Origin: Paracoccus jeotgali
GTDB taxonomy: Bacteria > Pseudomonadota > Alphaproteobacteria > Rhodobacterales > Rhodobacteraceae
Assembly: GCF_002865605.1 (NCBI RefSeq)
Contig: NZ_CP025584.1
Span: 62,001 to 126,000 of the forward strand
Direction: 5' to 3'
DNA length: 64,000 bases
The notes under the pieces are model-generated. The model worked only from the letters and a program-made list of their open reading frames with translations. It did no database searches and was not told where the DNA came from. Shown one piece after another: positions 52,845 to 62,229 of this stretch (positions within the stretch are counted from its first letter, which is position 1; each line of letters starts with the position of its first letter). A program made the position numbers and the translations under genes.

Positions 52845-53981
52845 CTAATCTATCTGATCAAGTAGTTGAACTATCGCATTTTCCAGACGCCGTCTGTCGA
52901 CGGCCGTGAAGTCGCGCCCAAGACGAATCTCCAATCTCCCGTTTGCTGCCGTGCATTTTGCTTTTCCTTGCGGACGCTCGAGTTGAAAGGTCATTCGCGC
53001 TCGCGCACCGCTGGTCCCCTGCCCTGCCCCAAGATCCGACCCGTCTTCCTCAATTTCAGACAGACCATCAGGCGAGCTACCCAAACGCGCTCCGACCTTG
53101 CTTGTGGCTTGTTCGAGTCCCGAAAAACGGCGTAAGACCGACAACTCATCTGCCGCCGAGCGATCGGACCAACCAGAGAATTCGGCCTCCAGCGCGGCGA
53201 TGACTCCGGGCTGCTCCTCGATGCGGCGAGCCAAGGCCAAGCCCAGTGCGCGGGGGATCTCGTGAGGATACAGCAGGATATTACTCAGGCGCTCAATTAG
53301 CGGGATGAACGCGCGGATATAGCTCCGCTTCTGATAGCCCGCAGACTTGAACAGGATTGCGACGGCTTTTTCGGCGTCAGTTTCGCCCGTTAGCGGATCA
53401 TTTGCATAACGGAGTGCCAATTGTGCCATCTCGGCGAAAGACAGGTCTTTGCGGACGAGGTTTTCGTCGACCATCCGTCTGTAAAGATCCTCCAGCGCGT
53501 CGCCCCGCGCAGCGATCCCGGCCGGAATGTTACCCCATCGCTCACTATCGCCGGTTTCATCCCGAAGGCGGCGATAGGCTGACAACCGCCGCCAGCCCTG
53601 GATCAACTCGTAACGCCCGCCATCGCTCGGCTCGACGCGGATAGGATTGGAAAGCCCAATCTCCCGAATCGAATCGACCAGTTCGGCAAGTTCAGGATCG
53701 GGCGCCGGATTGCGGTCGCGCACCAGCTTTGTGGTGTCGACAGAGTCGAGCGGGATCATGTCGACAATGAGCCCTGCCCGCTTCAACCTGACATGCTCTT
53801 TCGCCAAAGCGTCGTTTTCGGCGCGAATTTCAGCCTCGATCCGGGCTCGTTCGCGTGTTGAATCGGCGGTTTCTACGATTGCCGCTGCCATTGGCCCACG
53901 CCGTCCAGCTTCCTTCCCCGTGGGGAAGCTGTCATCCTCCACTGGAAGGTCAATTTCAAAGACTCGGCGTTTTCTGGTCAT
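52845..53981 (-). CDS. parB: Plasmid partition protein ParB
   Basis: CTP-dependent centromere-binding protein of 378 residues. ParB features: IPLDSVDTTKLVRDRNPAPD, IREIGLSNPIRVEPSDGGRY, LIQGWRRLSAYRRL and the helix-turn-helix LSFAEMAQLALRYAND. The ATG overlaps the stop of parA (4 bases). With the upstream ATPase and the initiator it makes a full replicon maintenance set. Confidence 0.92.
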   Translation of the reverse strand: MTRKRRVFEIDLPVEDDSFPTGKEAGRRGPMAAAIVETADSTRERARIEAEIRAENDALAKEHVRLKRAGLIVDMIPLDSVDTTKLVRDRNPAPDPELAELVDSIREIGLSNPIRVEPSDGGRYELIQGWRRLSAYRRLRDETGDSERWGNIPAGIAARGDALEDLYRRMVDENLVRKDLSFAEMAQLALRYANDPLTGETDAEKAVAILFKSAGYQKRSYIRAFIPLIERLSNILLYPHEIPRALGLALARRIEEQPGVIAALEAEFSGWSDRSAADELSVLRRFSGLEQATSKVGARLGSSPDGLSEIEEDGSDLGAGQGTSGARARMTFQLERPQGKAKCTAANGRLEIRLGRDFTAVDRRRLENAIVQLLDQID

Positions 53982-55297
53982 ACCTCATCCTCCAGCGTTT
54001 CCCACGCGGCCAAGAGATTTCCGCGGAACTCTTCATATGCACGGTCAAAGGTTGCTCGCGCACGTCGCCATGTTCCTCGGGTCATCTCGCGATAGTCTAT
54101 TTCGTATATCGACGACAGGAAGCGGCCTGACTGCTCGACAGCCCGCGTCAGCTCGATCGGATGCTCAGCCATACGATCGCCAAAGACCTGACGAAACGCG
54201 CTCAGCATCGCCTGATGAAGCTCGTTCGATGGTTCATAGCGAGTCATGAGAAAGCGAATATCCGCGAAGCGCTTTGGCAGCGCTATCTTCCCCGTGGGGA
54301 AGTTTTCGAAGCCGTCTGACAGGTCACCCAAGGCTTCGGCCAACTGACCGATGAAGCTCGTCGTCGAGTCGTATTCCCAATATCCAGGCCCTGAAGGGAT
54401 ATACAACACATCAGCAGCAAAGACTGCGTTCATCGACTGGTATCCAATCGCCGGTGGGCAGTCGAAGAGGATGAGATCATAGGCATCGTCAGGAAGACTA
54501 TCTAAAAATCGCGATACGGCGGCAAAGAACGTCCACTCCGGATTCAGGTGCCGATACTGAGCGCTCGCGAACTCAACGAAAGCAGCGTTGGCGCAGCTCG
54601 GAATGATGTCGATCGTCGACCAAGCCGTCGGCTTGATGAAATCTGCTGGGCGCAAAGGGCCCAGTCCCAGGTCGCGTATCGAGGGCGGTAGCTTCCGACG
54701 GGGCAGGGCGGTGCCTGACTCGGCACCTTCTGACGCCGCATTCATCCGGTCGGTCTCGCGCTCAAGATCACGCGCCATGATGCCCCAGACGGTATGATCT
54801 TCGCCGACATCGCTGAGGCCCATCGAATGGCTGAGCGTCGCCTGCGGGTCGAAGTCAACGGCCAGGACGCGGTATCCATCCAGCGCTGCGGCATGTGCAA
54901 AGTGCAGAGCCACCGTCGACTTGCCGGCGCCCCCCTTAAAGTTCGCGATGGCGGCGCGTATCGCGCGCTTTCCCTCGGGCCGAGGCGGCAACAGAGACTT
55001 CCTGTTGACGCGAATACGCCGCCGAAGTTCGTTGATCTCGTCGAGACTGAACCAACGCTGCCGCCCGTCTTCCTCGACTTCCCCGAGGGGAAGGTTGGGA
55101 TCTGCCGCGAGCTTACCGCGAAAGGTTGACTGATTGATCCGAAAGATCAGCTCCGACACCTCCCAGCTGGAAAAGCGCCTCAGAGTCTTCTTGTCATCGG
55201 GGCTGAACGTCTGGCGCCGGATCCAACCTTGCATCCGCAGAGATTGCCCCTGTAACCGACCGAGATCTTCATGCGAATACATTATCCCTCGCCTCAT
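53978..55297 (-). CDS. parA: Plasmid partition ATPase ParA
   Basis: ParA of 439 residues. An N-terminal DNA-binding part of about 110 residues (FSSWEVSELIFRINQSTFRG) precedes the deviant Walker A AIANFKGGAGKSTVALHFA. Walker A' and B are VLAVDFDPQATLS and LILFDCPPAIG. The long N-terminus is typical of large plasmid ParA/RepA types that also repress their own operon. An internal ATG at 55282 is an alternative start. It reads away from the initiator gene. Confidence 0.93.
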   Translation of the reverse strand: MRRGIMYSHEDLGRLQGQSLRMQGWIRRQTFSPDDKKTLRRFSSWEVSELIFRINQSTFRGKLAADPNLPLGEVEEDGRQRWFSLDEINELRRRIRVNRKSLLPPRPEGKRAIRAAIANFKGGAGKSTVALHFAHAAALDGYRVLAVDFDPQATLSHSMGLSDVGEDHTVWGIMARDLERETDRMNAASEGAESGTALPRRKLPPSIRDLGLGPLRPADFIKPTAWSTIDIIPSCANAAFVEFASAQYRHLNPEWTFFAAVSRFLDSLPDDAYDLILFDCPPAIGYQSMNAVFAADVLYIPSGPGYWEYDSTTSFIGQLAEALGDLSDGFENFPTGKIALPKRFADIRFLMTRYEPSNELHQAMLSAFRQVFGDRMAEHPIELTRAVEQSGRFLSSIYEIDYREMTRGTWRRARATFDRAYEEFRGNLLAAWETLEDEV

Positions 55298-55793
55298 AAG
55301 AACGCTTTTCAGCGATAAGTGTTGATTTACGCCGAATTTGCCATTCTTGTAAACTCATTGTTTGATTGGATCATCGCGAGCCGTTGGCTGGACGTTAGCC
55401 CCAATTCAGTGGTGCCTGCGGCGCGAATCAACGTGCTCTCCGATTCGCTGCACCCTGCGGACGAGACGGGTCAGGAGGGCGATTATAGGGGGTCATTATA
55501 CCGTAGTACCCCAGATAATGGGGGACAGGCAGCCACGGAATAGGGGACGGCCTAGGCGTCCCCTATAACCATGAATACCATTTTTCTTAATTCCTGTTGC
55601 CTTCGACTTGCCTCAAGCCAAAACCCTGCACTTGACTCTCGACGGCACTAGGACGCTAATGACAGCAGGATGGAGAAGAGCGTTCCGAAAGCGTAAGCCA
55701 TCCCACTGAATGTGCTGTCGCGGAAGGCTGGAACCCCCCCCAAGGTTGCCTCGCCCGAAAGCGCGACAAGGCGGCTGAGGTGAGGCAGAGGCA
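55298..55793. other. Probable replication origin region
   Basis: About 500 bases between divergent parA and the initiator gene, with no frame I support. The stretch 55480-55570 is rich in TATAGGGG/CCCCTATA-like words (near 55483, 55517, 55540, 55561), which could be iterons or an operator. This position is where origins of DnaA-like Rhodobacterales replicons are expected. Confidence 0.5.
55540..55566. repeat. 10-base inverted repeat in origin region
   Basis: Perfect dyad ATAGGGGACG - 7 bases - CGTCCCCTAT. A ParA operator, a ParB site or an initiator-binding site are all possible. Confidence 0.7.
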
Positions 55794-56486
55794 ATGCATT
55801 TTATCCGTCCCGTCGGGCGAGAGGCATCAAGCAGGAAGTACGACCTGCTCTCTGCCCTCATGGCGCACGGTCTTGCTGGCGACAAGCATCGGCAGCGGCT
55901 GGTCCTGCGCCTGATGGCGCTGATTACCACCCGCTACAACTGGCAGCGGGACGAACTGACAATGGGCCAGACAGAGATTGCCCGCCTCTGGGCGGTCGAT
56001 CAGCGGACGGTCAAGCGTGACATGGCGCGTCTGCGCGAATTGGGTTGGATCGTCGTAAAACGACCGGGTGCGAGGGGTCGGGTTTCTGTTCTTGGCATCT
56101 CGTTTACCAACATCATGCGTGACACGCAGCCCTCATGGCCAAACATTGGCCCGGACTTCATTGCACGTATGGGAAGCACGGCGGGTGTGGCGGATAACCA
56201 GGACGACAAAGACACGACCATCGTACCCTTCCGTCGACGGCAGGTCAGTACCGCAACGACTGATTGTTGGGCCAATGCATGCGCCTTTCTTGCTCAGAAT
56301 AATCCGAGCCAGTTCGACGCCTGGATAGCGCCGCTGACTGATGAGGGAATCGAGGGCGGCCAGTTGATCCTGATCGCACCGAGCCGTTTTCATGCCAGCT
56401 ATGTGCGCACCAACTTGATGGAGCGTCTGGTGACGGCGGTCCGTACAGTCGACCCGTCGCTCAGCGGAGTGCTTCTGCGCTCTTAG
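55794..56486 (+). CDS. DnaA-like replication initiator
   Basis: Protein of 230 residues. The first half is a winged helix (QTEIARLWAVDQRTVKRDMA, RLRELGWIVVKR). The C-terminal part resembles the N-terminal domain of DnaA: CWANACAFLAQNNPSQFDAW, then PSRFHASYVRTNLMERLVTA. This mix is the DnaA-like replicase of Rhodobacterales plasmids, one of their four main replicon types. GAGGCAGAGG precedes the ATG. It lies divergently from parAB. Confidence 0.82.
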   Translation: MHFIRPVGREASSRKYDLLSALMAHGLAGDKHRQRLVLRLMALITTRYNWQRDELTMGQTEIARLWAVDQRTVKRDMARLRELGWIVVKRPGARGRVSVLGISFTNIMRDTQPSWPNIGPDFIARMGSTAGVADNQDDKDTTIVPFRRRQVSTATTDCWANACAFLAQNNPSQFDAWIAPLTDEGIEGGQLILIAPSRFHASYVRTNLMERLVTAVRTVDPSLSGVLLRS

Positions 56487-56784
56487 GTCTCCGAATGGGG
56501 ACGCCGGCTTTGTTTGCTACAACCCGGCGAAGAATTCTCCCCAGGCGGTATTGAGGCGGCCGATAAGATTGGGGCGTTCCGGTAAGGGTGGGGGCACGGT
56601 AGTCGAGCGACGAGACCGCTTGCGATCCGTTTCCGGAAGCGCATTTTTCATTGTGACGCGCGCTGCGGGGCGGTGGCTAACCGGGTGAGCAGCTAGGCGC
56701 GAGCGACCGCATGGGTGTGACGATCATGGTCAGATGGAATTTGCTTGAACCACCGCTGAAAAGAACTACCGGCAGACTTGCAGA

Positions 56785-57666
56785 CTACAGCAGCCCCAGC
56801 TTCTCGGCCCGCTCCAGCAGCATCTTGACCGAAGACGGCTGCCACTGCCTGCGCCCCCGCGGGGTGGGCTCGCGCATCGCCTCCAGCCGGTCGCAGATCG
56901 CCTGCAGTGTGATTTGCGGGTCTGCGCCCCGGATCGCCGCCACGAGCGCCGGCAAGCGGTCCGAGGTCATCTTTCGCGTGGCCCGGCCCAGCACGCTCTC
57001 CGGCAGCATCCCATCTCGCACATAGGCATTGACCGCGCGCAGCAGGCGGCTTTGCGTCCAACGCCGCGCCTCGGGCAGGGGGGCGTTGATGAGACGCAGC
57101 ACATCCTCCCAAGCCATATCAGGACGCAGCCGGCGCACATGCGGCACCCAATCCGGCGCGCGCTCGTTCAGACGCTCCATATACCCCTCATGCCGCGCCA
57201 GCCTGATCTTGCGCAGAGCGGCGGGATCGCCCTGCCTCACACCCGGATTTCCGCCGATCCGGCCCTGGCTCCGTGCAGCCTTCAGCCCGGCCCGGGTGCG
57301 CTCGCGGATCAGGGCACGCTCGAACTCGGCCGCTGCCCCCAGAACCTGCAAGGTGAACTTACCCTGCGGCGAGGCGGTGTCGATCGGGTCCTGCAATGAC
57401 CGGAAGAACGCCCCCTTCGCCTCCAACCGCTCTATGATCTCGAGCAGATGCGACAGCGACCGCGCCAGCCGGTCAATGCGCATGACGACCAGCGTGTCGC
57501 CCTTGCCGATCCGGTCCAGCACGCGGGCGAGCACCGGCCGGGACCGATTGCCACCCGAAGCCTGTTCCTCGTGGATCTCGGCACAACCGGCCGCACGGAG
57601 CGCGTGCGACTGGGGCAGAGGGGTCTGATCCTCGGTGGAGACGCGGGCGTAGCCGATCAGGGGCAT
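56785..57666 (-). CDS. Serine recombinase / resolvase family
   Basis: Protein of 293 residues. The catalytic domain begins IGYARVSTEDQTPLPQSHAL (Ser10) and has VVMRIDRLARSLSHLLEIIE and AEFERALIRERTRAGLKAAR. The C-terminal part is longer than simple resolvases and may hold extra DNA-binding helices (PSSVKMLLERAEKLGLL). It likely resolves replicon dimers or inverts DNA. It is the intact counterpart of the remnant near 3.7 kb, though not closely alike. Confidence 0.9.
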   Translation of the reverse strand: MPLIGYARVSTEDQTPLPQSHALRAAGCAEIHEEQASGGNRSRPVLARVLDRIGKGDTLVVMRIDRLARSLSHLLEIIERLEAKGAFFRSLQDPIDTASPQGKFTLQVLGAAAEFERALIRERTRAGLKAARSQGRIGGNPGVRQGDPAALRKIRLARHEGYMERLNERAPDWVPHVRRLRPDMAWEDVLRLINAPLPEARRWTQSRLLRAVNAYVRDGMLPESVLGRATRKMTSDRLPALVAAIRGADPQITLQAICDRLEAMREPTPRGRRQWQPSSVKMLLERAEKLGLL

Positions 57667-57889
57667 CAGAAGCCTGTTTTCAATTTAATCTGTCGTCAGT
57701 AAACGACCGTTTGGAAACAGGTGCAAGGGCACTCTCTCTGGCGCGGTTCCGCCCAGTCCCCTTGGTTTCCTCAGCCTGTGCTCGATCAGATAGCTTGCGC
57801 CGGCTGTCGCACGCGCGTGTGCACACCAAAAATGAGACGCAGCCCAAGAAACCCTTGGGTAGGCGTCAAGATTGTCCTATTCTGCACAT

Positions 57890-58948
57890 ATGAAGGCTCA
57901 AGCACCTACTTCCTCTGTGAATTTTATCTTTGGCCTCAATGAGGTCGAGGAGACCTCTGAAGCCGATCTCTGGTTCCTGCCGGGTCCCACCGAAGGGGAG
58001 CCCGACCTCCTGCCGTCAGGGCCCGGGGCGCAATCTCGGGCCGCTGCGGTTCTTGACGAGTGGCGGAAAGCGGAGGCTGACCATGCCGCACGGCTCGCTC
58101 ATGTCGCTGGCAGGCTCGGCGCGCTGGATGACCGGCTGCAGCGCGGGCCTGAGGGCTGGCGCCACTATCTCGCTCTGATCGAGGCGGCGGAGCTGAGCTG
58201 GTTTTTTGGGGACCGGATCACACCGGATCGACTGGCGCTCTGGACCAACCTGCGCCTGTCGGGCATGCAAGAGGACACGGCCGCACTGACCCGCGCTGGA
58301 TGGGCCGTGCAGCGGCTGAGCGGTAGCCCCGGCCCGGAGGCCGGCCTTGCCGAGTTTCTCGGCCGCCACGACCCCGAGCATCCCGACCTTGAGACGGAGC
58401 CGCTCGCAGACCGCGCGGACAGCTGGCGGGATCTGATGGCCTCCCTGAGCAACCTGCATCCGATCAGCCGCGCCTGCGCAGGCTTTCACGTCTGGAGCCT
58501 GGCCGGTCTCACCCACCAGTCTGAGAGCGTGGAGGCTGCCGTGACAGCGTCACGAATTGCCGCCGGTCAAGGAAAGGGCGCAGTCTTTGCGCCGCTGGCC
58601 ATGGGCGGGGCAGGGGGCTTGCGCGGCGGTGGCTCCCCCGCCGACCGCCTGTCGCGCTGGCTCGACGGCATGGAGAGCGCCATCTTTAGCGCCATGCGCC
58701 GCCTCGACGATCTCGAGGCCTGGGCCACGCGCGCGGACACCGTCATGGCCTCGCTGTCAGGCCGGACGCCGCCTGCGTTGCGCGCGGCGCTGACCGACTG
58801 GCCGGTCCTCTCGGCTCCGATGGCCGAGGCGCTGATCGGTGCAAGCCGCGCCGCCGTGCAGCGCAACCTGGCGTGGATGGAGAAACATGGGCTGGTGCAG
58901 GAAATTACCGGGCAAGGGCGGTTCCGATTCTGGCGAGCGGCAGTCTGA
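57890..58948 (+). CDS. DUF1612/HTH-domain protein
   Basis: Protein of 352 residues. The conserved core of the DUF1612 family is RHYLALIEAAELSWFFGDRI, then GWAVQRLSG, and the C-terminus is a winged helix (LSAPMAEALIGASRAAVQRN, WMEKHGLVQEITGQGRFRFW). Such proteins are common on rhizobial and rhodobacterial plasmids; function is unknown but DNA binding is likely. The ATG at 57890 gives MKAQAPTSS; another lies six codons upstream. Confidence 0.75.
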   Translation: MKAQAPTSSVNFIFGLNEVEETSEADLWFLPGPTEGEPDLLPSGPGAQSRAAAVLDEWRKAEADHAARLAHVAGRLGALDDRLQRGPEGWRHYLALIEAAELSWFFGDRITPDRLALWTNLRLSGMQEDTAALTRAGWAVQRLSGSPGPEAGLAEFLGRHDPEHPDLETEPLADRADSWRDLMASLSNLHPISRACAGFHVWSLAGLTHQSESVEAAVTASRIAAGQGKGAVFAPLAMGGAGGLRGGGSPADRLSRWLDGMESAIFSAMRRLDDLEAWATRADTVMASLSGRTPPALRAALTDWPVLSAPMAEALIGASRAAVQRNLAWMEKHGLVQEITGQGRFRFWRAAV

Positions 58949-59089
58949 TCAGGCCAAAGGGATAACGGCTTCGATGATGTGACCGCCGCCCGACGGGAAA
59001 AGTGTCAGCGGAACCGCTTGGCTGGGAAAGCCCAGTTACAGAATGTCTGACGCGAGGAGCTGTGCTTCAGACGCTGTTTTTTGCGGCTT

Positions 59090-59220
59090 TTCCCATGTCA
59101 CGAAGACTTGCCCCGCATGTCATCATTTCTTTCTACAGGCTGCATCTTGTGAATCCCATCGTCGCTGCACAAGTGCAGCGCCTTGGCCTGACCCGCGCCG
59201 AGCCTGCTCCGCAGAGCGGC
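59090..59220 (+). pseudogene. Fragment related to the HTH-methyltransferase gene
   Basis: The plus strand reads (GTG start) NPIVAAQVQRLGLTRAEPAP, then QSGIS. This matches the N-terminus of the methyltransferase gene at 23 kb (TPIFAAQTQRLDLTRTTLAR, QSGIS), and the bases upstream are also alike (TGTCACGAA...). The match ends abruptly where the IS3-type fragment begins. It is a truncated second copy with its leader. Confidence 0.65.
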
Positions 59221-59222
59221 AT

Positions 59223-59386
59223 CTCCAGCGCCTTCAGCCGTGCGGCCTCCGACACCTCCATGCCGCCATACTTGGACTTCAGCTTGTAAAAGGTTGCCGG
59301 GCTCAGGCCGTGCCGACGGGCTGTCAGCCTCCCGGCTTCCTGCTCTTTGATCATCCCAATAATTTGCGCCTCGTGAAACGGCTCTT
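59223..59386 (-). pseudogene. IS3-family OrfA fragment
   Basis: The minus strand reads IKEQEAGRLTARRHGLSPAT, then FYKLKSKYGGMEVSEAARLK, part of the helix-turn-helix OrfA of IS3-family elements. Upstream KSRFT is out of frame by one base, and the C-terminal half and OrfB are missing. It is cut on one side by the methyltransferase-like fragment and on the other by the IS5-type element. Confidence 0.75.
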
Positions 59387-59449
59387 AAGGTCAGGACCCA
59401 TTGATCTTGCTAACGCGGCCTGATTCAAGCTCCGCAAGGAGACCGGATC

Positions 59450-60219
59450 ATGAGCAACCTTTTCTGGCTGACCGAGGCGCAGATGGCCCGTTTGCAGCGC
59501 TTATTTCCCAAGAGCCACGGTAAGCCGCGCGTCGATGACAGGCGTGTGCTGAGCGGCATTATCTTCATCAATCGCAATGGGTTGCGGTGGTGCGATGCGC
59601 CGAAGGAATACGGCCCGTCGAAGACCCTCTACAATCGATGGAAGCGGTGGAGCGACAAAGGTGTCTTCGCCCGGATGATGGATGGTCTGGCTGCCGAAGC
59701 CGCCGTTCGGAAGACGGTGATGATCGACGCGACCTATCTCAAGGCCCACCGCACGGCCACCAGTCTGCGGTCAAAAAAGGGGGGCCAGGCGACCAGAGGG
59801 ACCGTCTGATTGGTCCAACCAAGGTTAGGATGAATACGAAGCTACATGCCGTCACCGACGCCGATGGTCGCCCGATCCGGTTCTTCATGACGGCAGGCCA
59901 AGTCAGCGACTACACCGGCGCGGCAGCCCTGCTGGGCAGTCTGCCCGCGGCGGAGTGGCTGCTGGCCGACCGGGGCTATGACGCCGTCTGGTTCAGGGAA
60001 GCGTTGAAAGACAAGGGAATAAAGCCCTGCATCCCAGGTCGGAAGTCGCGCGGCAAACCCATCAAGCATGACAAGCGCCGCTACAAACGACGCAACAGGA
60101 TCGAGATCATGTTCGGTCGCTTGAAAGACTGGCGCAGGATCGCCACCCGCTACGACAGGTGCCCAAAGGTCTTTCTTTCGGCCGTCGCCCAAACCGCAAC
60201 CGTCATGTTCTGGCTATGA
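59450..60219 (+). CDS. IS5/IS427-type transposase, two frames
   Basis: The first frame runs 59450-59809 (LFWLTEAQMARLQRLFPKSH, GLRWCDAPKEYGPSKTLYNR, DATYLKAHRTATSLRSKKGG). The second continues from the slippery run of A and G near 59775 (RLIGPTKVRMNTKLHAV, WLLADRGYDAVWFREAL, RYKRRNRIEIMFGRLKDW) to the stop at 60217. Elements of this group make the full transposase by programmed frameshifting at such a run. The catalytic D-D-E residues are present across the two frames. The junction region (QATRGTV / GDQRDR) looks slightly longer than usual, so it may not be active. Confidence 0.85.
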
Positions 60220-60221
60220 CG

Positions 60222-61599
60222 GGTAGCGTCCGAGCACGTGGTGTAATTTCACCGGCACGTTCGGTGTAATCCCGGGTGGCCATCGAGGTGTATGGTCGAG
60301 GTGGAGTTTGGCGACTTCAACCACGGACCACACGGAGACCCCGATGACCAAGACCAACATGGACCTGTCCGAGCTTCTGCAAAAGCACGATCAGGGTGAT
60401 TTGCTTCGCAGCATTGCCGAGGCCGTCCTCCAGCTGATCATGGAAGCCGATGTAGACGGCCTGATCGGCGCCGGGCGCCATGAACGCAACGGCGACCGCA
60501 CGACCTGGCGCAATGGCTACCGCGACCGGTCCCTCGATACCCGTCTGGGCACGCTGAACCTGCGGGTGCCGAAGCTGCGGCAGGGCAGTTACTTCCCCGG
60601 CTTCCTCGAGGCCCGCAAGACTTCGGAACAGGCTCTGGTCGCGGTGATCCAGGAAGCCTGGATCAGCGGTGTCTCAACCCGGCGTGTCGATGATCTGGTT
60701 CAAGCCATGGGGCTGAGCGGCATCTCGAAGAGCACGGTGTCGAAGCTGTGCAAGGATATCGACGAACGCGTCGGCGAGTTCCTGAACCGTCCGCTCGCCG
60801 GCGAATGGCCTTACGTCTGGCTCGACGCCACTTATCTGAAGGTGCGCCGGGGCGGTCGGATCGTCAGCGTCGCGGCCATAATCGCTGTTGCCGCCAACAC
60901 CGAGGGCCGCCGCGAGATCATCGGCCTTGGGATCGGGCCATCCGAGGCCGAGACCTTCTGGACGGATTTCCTGCGTTCGCTGAAGGCCCGCGGCCTCGAC
61001 GGGGTGAAGCTGGTGATCAGCGACGCCCACACCGGCCTGAAAGGCGCGATCGCCCGTGTCTTCGAAGCCACCTGGCAGCGGTGCCGCGTTCACTGGATAC
61101 GCAATGCCCTGGCCCATGTTTCGAAGGGCCAGCACACAGTCGTCGCCGCCGCGATCCGCCAGGCCTTTGAACAGCCCGACCGCAAGCACGCTGGCGAGAC
61201 TTGGCGCCATGTCGCCGAGCAGCTCCGCACCCGCTGGCCCAAGCTGGCCGATCTGATGGATGCCAGCGAACATGACGTGCTGGCCTACATGGCCTTCCCG
61301 CGCCAGCATCGCACGAAGCTGCACAGCACAAATCCGATTGAGCGCCTCAACAAGGAGGTAAAGCGCCGCGCCGATGTCGTCGGGATCTTCCCCAACGAAG
61401 CATCGATCATGCGCCTCATTGGGGCCGTGTTGTTCGAGCAGAATGACGAGTGGCAGACCTCGAGCCGCTACATGATGGTCGAGGCCTTCGCGCAAATCGA
61501 CAAGGAGGAGATTGATCCCATTCTCAGCATCACAACGAAAGCCGCCTGATCATGCCTTCAGGCCATCTGGGAAATTACACCACCTTGACGGACGTGACC
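60222..61599. mobile_element. IS256-family element with 8-base target duplication
   Basis: Element of 1378 bases. Ends GGTAGCGTCCG...GTGGTGTAATTTC and GAAATTACACCAC...CGGACGTGACC are inverted. The bases CTATGACG occur at 60214-60221 and 61600-61607, an 8-base target duplication, so this insertion is recent and intact. Confidence 0.9.
60344..61549 (+). CDS. IS256-family transposase
   Basis: Intact Mutator-type transposase of 401 residues. N-terminal part: IMEADVDGLIGAGRHERNGD, GTLNLRVPKLRQGSYFPGFL. Catalytic region: VWLDATYLKVRRGGRI (first Asp), LVISDAHTGLKGAIARVF (second Asp), QRCRVHWIRNAL and STNPIERLNKEVKRRADVVG (Glu). The ATG at 60344 is the family start; the frame opens 12 codons upstream. 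Confidence 0.93.
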   Translation: MTKTNMDLSELLQKHDQGDLLRSIAEAVLQLIMEADVDGLIGAGRHERNGDRTTWRNGYRDRSLDTRLGTLNLRVPKLRQGSYFPGFLEARKTSEQALVAVIQEAWISGVSTRRVDDLVQAMGLSGISKSTVSKLCKDIDERVGEFLNRPLAGEWPYVWLDATYLKVRRGGRIVSVAAIIAVAANTEGRREIIGLGIGPSEAETFWTDFLRSLKARGLDGVKLVISDAHTGLKGAIARVFEATWQRCRVHWIRNALAHVSKGQHTVVAAAIRQAFEQPDRKHAGETWRHVAEQLRTRWPKLADLMDASEHDVLAYMAFPRQHRTKLHSTNPIERLNKEVKRRADVVGIFPNEASIMRLIGAVLFEQNDEWQTSSRYMMVEAFAQIDKEEIDPILSITTKAA

Positions 61600-61626
61600 C
61601 TATGACGCGAGAACGAGTCCTGACCC

Positions 61627-62229
61627 TCGTATTGGTTCCAGTAAAACCTACCAAATCCCTGTTTCTGGGCCATATTTTGCCATGCGTCAAGATCAGCCTG
61701 ATGACGTGCTCCCCGCTGGTCCCTCGCTCATGACGAGAGTCTGCGGGTCTGATTTTGGGTAGTCCTCGGTTTCGGGCTTGGCAAGCGCGGCAGGCGCGGA
61801 GCCCTCAAATAGCTCAAGCGCCAGCCAGGCTTGCTTTGCAAGATCCTCGCCCGCCTCAGGGCGCTTTTGGCCCTTCTGATCGGCATGGTTCTCAGAGCCT
61901 TTGCAGCGGGCCGACACCCCGGGAAAACCGAGCCGTCGCCGCCTGATCGGATTGTTCAGGGTAGACCACTTCATGGTGAGGGGTTCTGCGGGGGGCAGGT
62001 CACCACCCATCTGCGCGGGATGGCCCGGCTGTTTTGACGTTTGCAACGATTGTCTTTGGGAGGTTCAAGACACAGCGCGAAGGCCAAAATGCAGTTGTGG
62101 GTAATATTGCGCATACCCTGCAACTCATGCATTGAGTTCCGCGGTACTAGCCGCCCCTAAACAACAAAATCAAAGCATTTGTTGTTTGCAGATTTTCCTT
62201 GGCAGACTTCGGGCGCTTAACGGAGCTGA
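61627..62229. other. No firm gene; weak minus frame
   Basis: About 600 bases. A minus frame from 62046 to 61693 (LAKQAWLALELFEGSAPAAL) has some protein-like stretches but no recognised family and a poor start. The stretch 62060-62210 is AT-richer and probably holds the promoter of the glycosyltransferase gene. Confidence 0.4.

Larger units (their letters stand above)
59389..61625. mobile_element. IS5-family element (IS427-like) split by an IS256-type element
   Basis: Left end GGTCAGGACCC near 59389 and right end GAGTCCTGACC near 61625 are inverted copies. The element carries a two-frame transposase, and the IS256-type element sits inside it at the transposase stop codon. Without the insert it would be about 850 bases, the normal size. 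Exact ends are within a few bases. Confidence 0.7.
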
